A stretch of DNA of 51,237 nt. Source: RI-283 sp964487925 (GTDB taxonomy: Bacteria; Pseudomonadota; Gammaproteobacteria; SZUA-140). This document shows, in pieces, positions 51,168 through 51,237 of this stretch; the stretch's first letter is position 1, and each line of letters begins with the position of its first letter. The position numbers were made by a program, and so were the translations under genes. The stretch covers positions 1 through 51,237 of the forward strand of contig CAZASZ010000007.1 in the NCBI GenBank assembly GCA_964487925.1, in the 5' to 3' direction. The notes beneath the pieces were generated by a model. The model saw only the letters and a list, made by a program, of their open reading frames with translations, was not told where the DNA came from and made no database searches.

Positions 51168-51237
51168 CTATCGGTCGAAGATCTGTTTGAAAAAGGCCTG
51201 CATTTGAGTCCATGAGTCACGATCCGCTTGGGCGTCG
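51168..51237 (-). CDS. C-terminal end of a gene cut by the window edge
   Basis: The last 23 codons of a minus-strand frame end DAQADRDSWTQMQAFFKQIF plus DR and a TAG. An amphipathic W..MQAFFKQ helix like this closes dienelactone hydrolase and related alpha/beta-hydrolase proteins, but the fragment is too short for a firm name. It converges on the ABM gene 29 bases away. Confidence 0.5.
   Translation of the reverse strand, partial: DAQADRDSWTQMQAFFKQIFDR

Overview
The window looks like a chromosomal segment of a free-living gammaproteobacterium. The evidence is gene order: an rpsU-yqeY-dnaG-rpoD operon, a miaA-hfq-hflX-hflK-hflC-DUF2065-hisZ-purA run, sdhCDABE, and groES-groEL behind a sigma-32-type promoter. 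HisZ, a RegB/RegA (PrrB/PrrA) redox pair, a PEP-CTERM protein and a CusCBA copper pump fit environmental lineages such as Chromatiales or Acidiferrobacterales. That placement is inference; no rRNA is present.

Layout. 1-8.1 kb is mixed accessory DNA: an EEP-family phosphodiesterase, a broken HigA antitoxin gene, a Prx5-type peroxiredoxin, a Spy/CpxP-like periplasmic protein, a nitrilase, a glutathione S-transferase, a SAM methyltransferase, a CPA1 Na+/H+ antiporter and a small BamE-like secreted protein. 8.1-12.8 kb is the macromolecular synthesis operon on the minus strand, with tRNA-Ile(CAU) after rpoD. 12.9-21.0 kb is the plus-strand RNA-modification, protease-control and biosynthesis run. 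21.1-26.2 kb (minus) carries a membrane J-domain protein, groEL/groES, a TraF-like outer-membrane protein and ttcA. 26.3-28.6 kb is ilvD plus a membrane protein. 28.7-42.5 kb is a metal and redox region: an atypical FeoB-like transporter; a Met/Cys/His-rich secreted protein followed by cusC, cusB and cusA; regB/regA; a minus-strand operon for a Met-rich outer-membrane barrel, a haem lipoprotein and a TlpA-like thioredoxin, with a Fur-box-like sequence on its promoter; and a YajD-type HNH protein. 42.8-46.4 kb holds hpf, a family-5 uracil-DNA glycosylase overlapping uvrC, and a pgsA-like gene. 46.4-50 kb is sdhCDABE. The end holds a PEP-CTERM protein, an ABM-domain monooxygenase and the tail of one more minus-strand gene.

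The most notable observations are these. A structured repeat of about 240 bp occurs twice, 12.5 kb apart, with hairpin ends like those of IS200/IS605-derived elements. The Fur-box/Met-rich barrel/cytochrome/thioredoxin operon has no role I can name and is the best candidate for an undescribed system. The FeoB-like protein lacks canonical G2 and G3 motifs and has no FeoA. HigA is destroyed by two frameshifts and a nonsense codon. The PEP-CTERM gene has a stop codon inside what would be an ideal signal peptide.

All calls come from reading the sequence. No database search was run.
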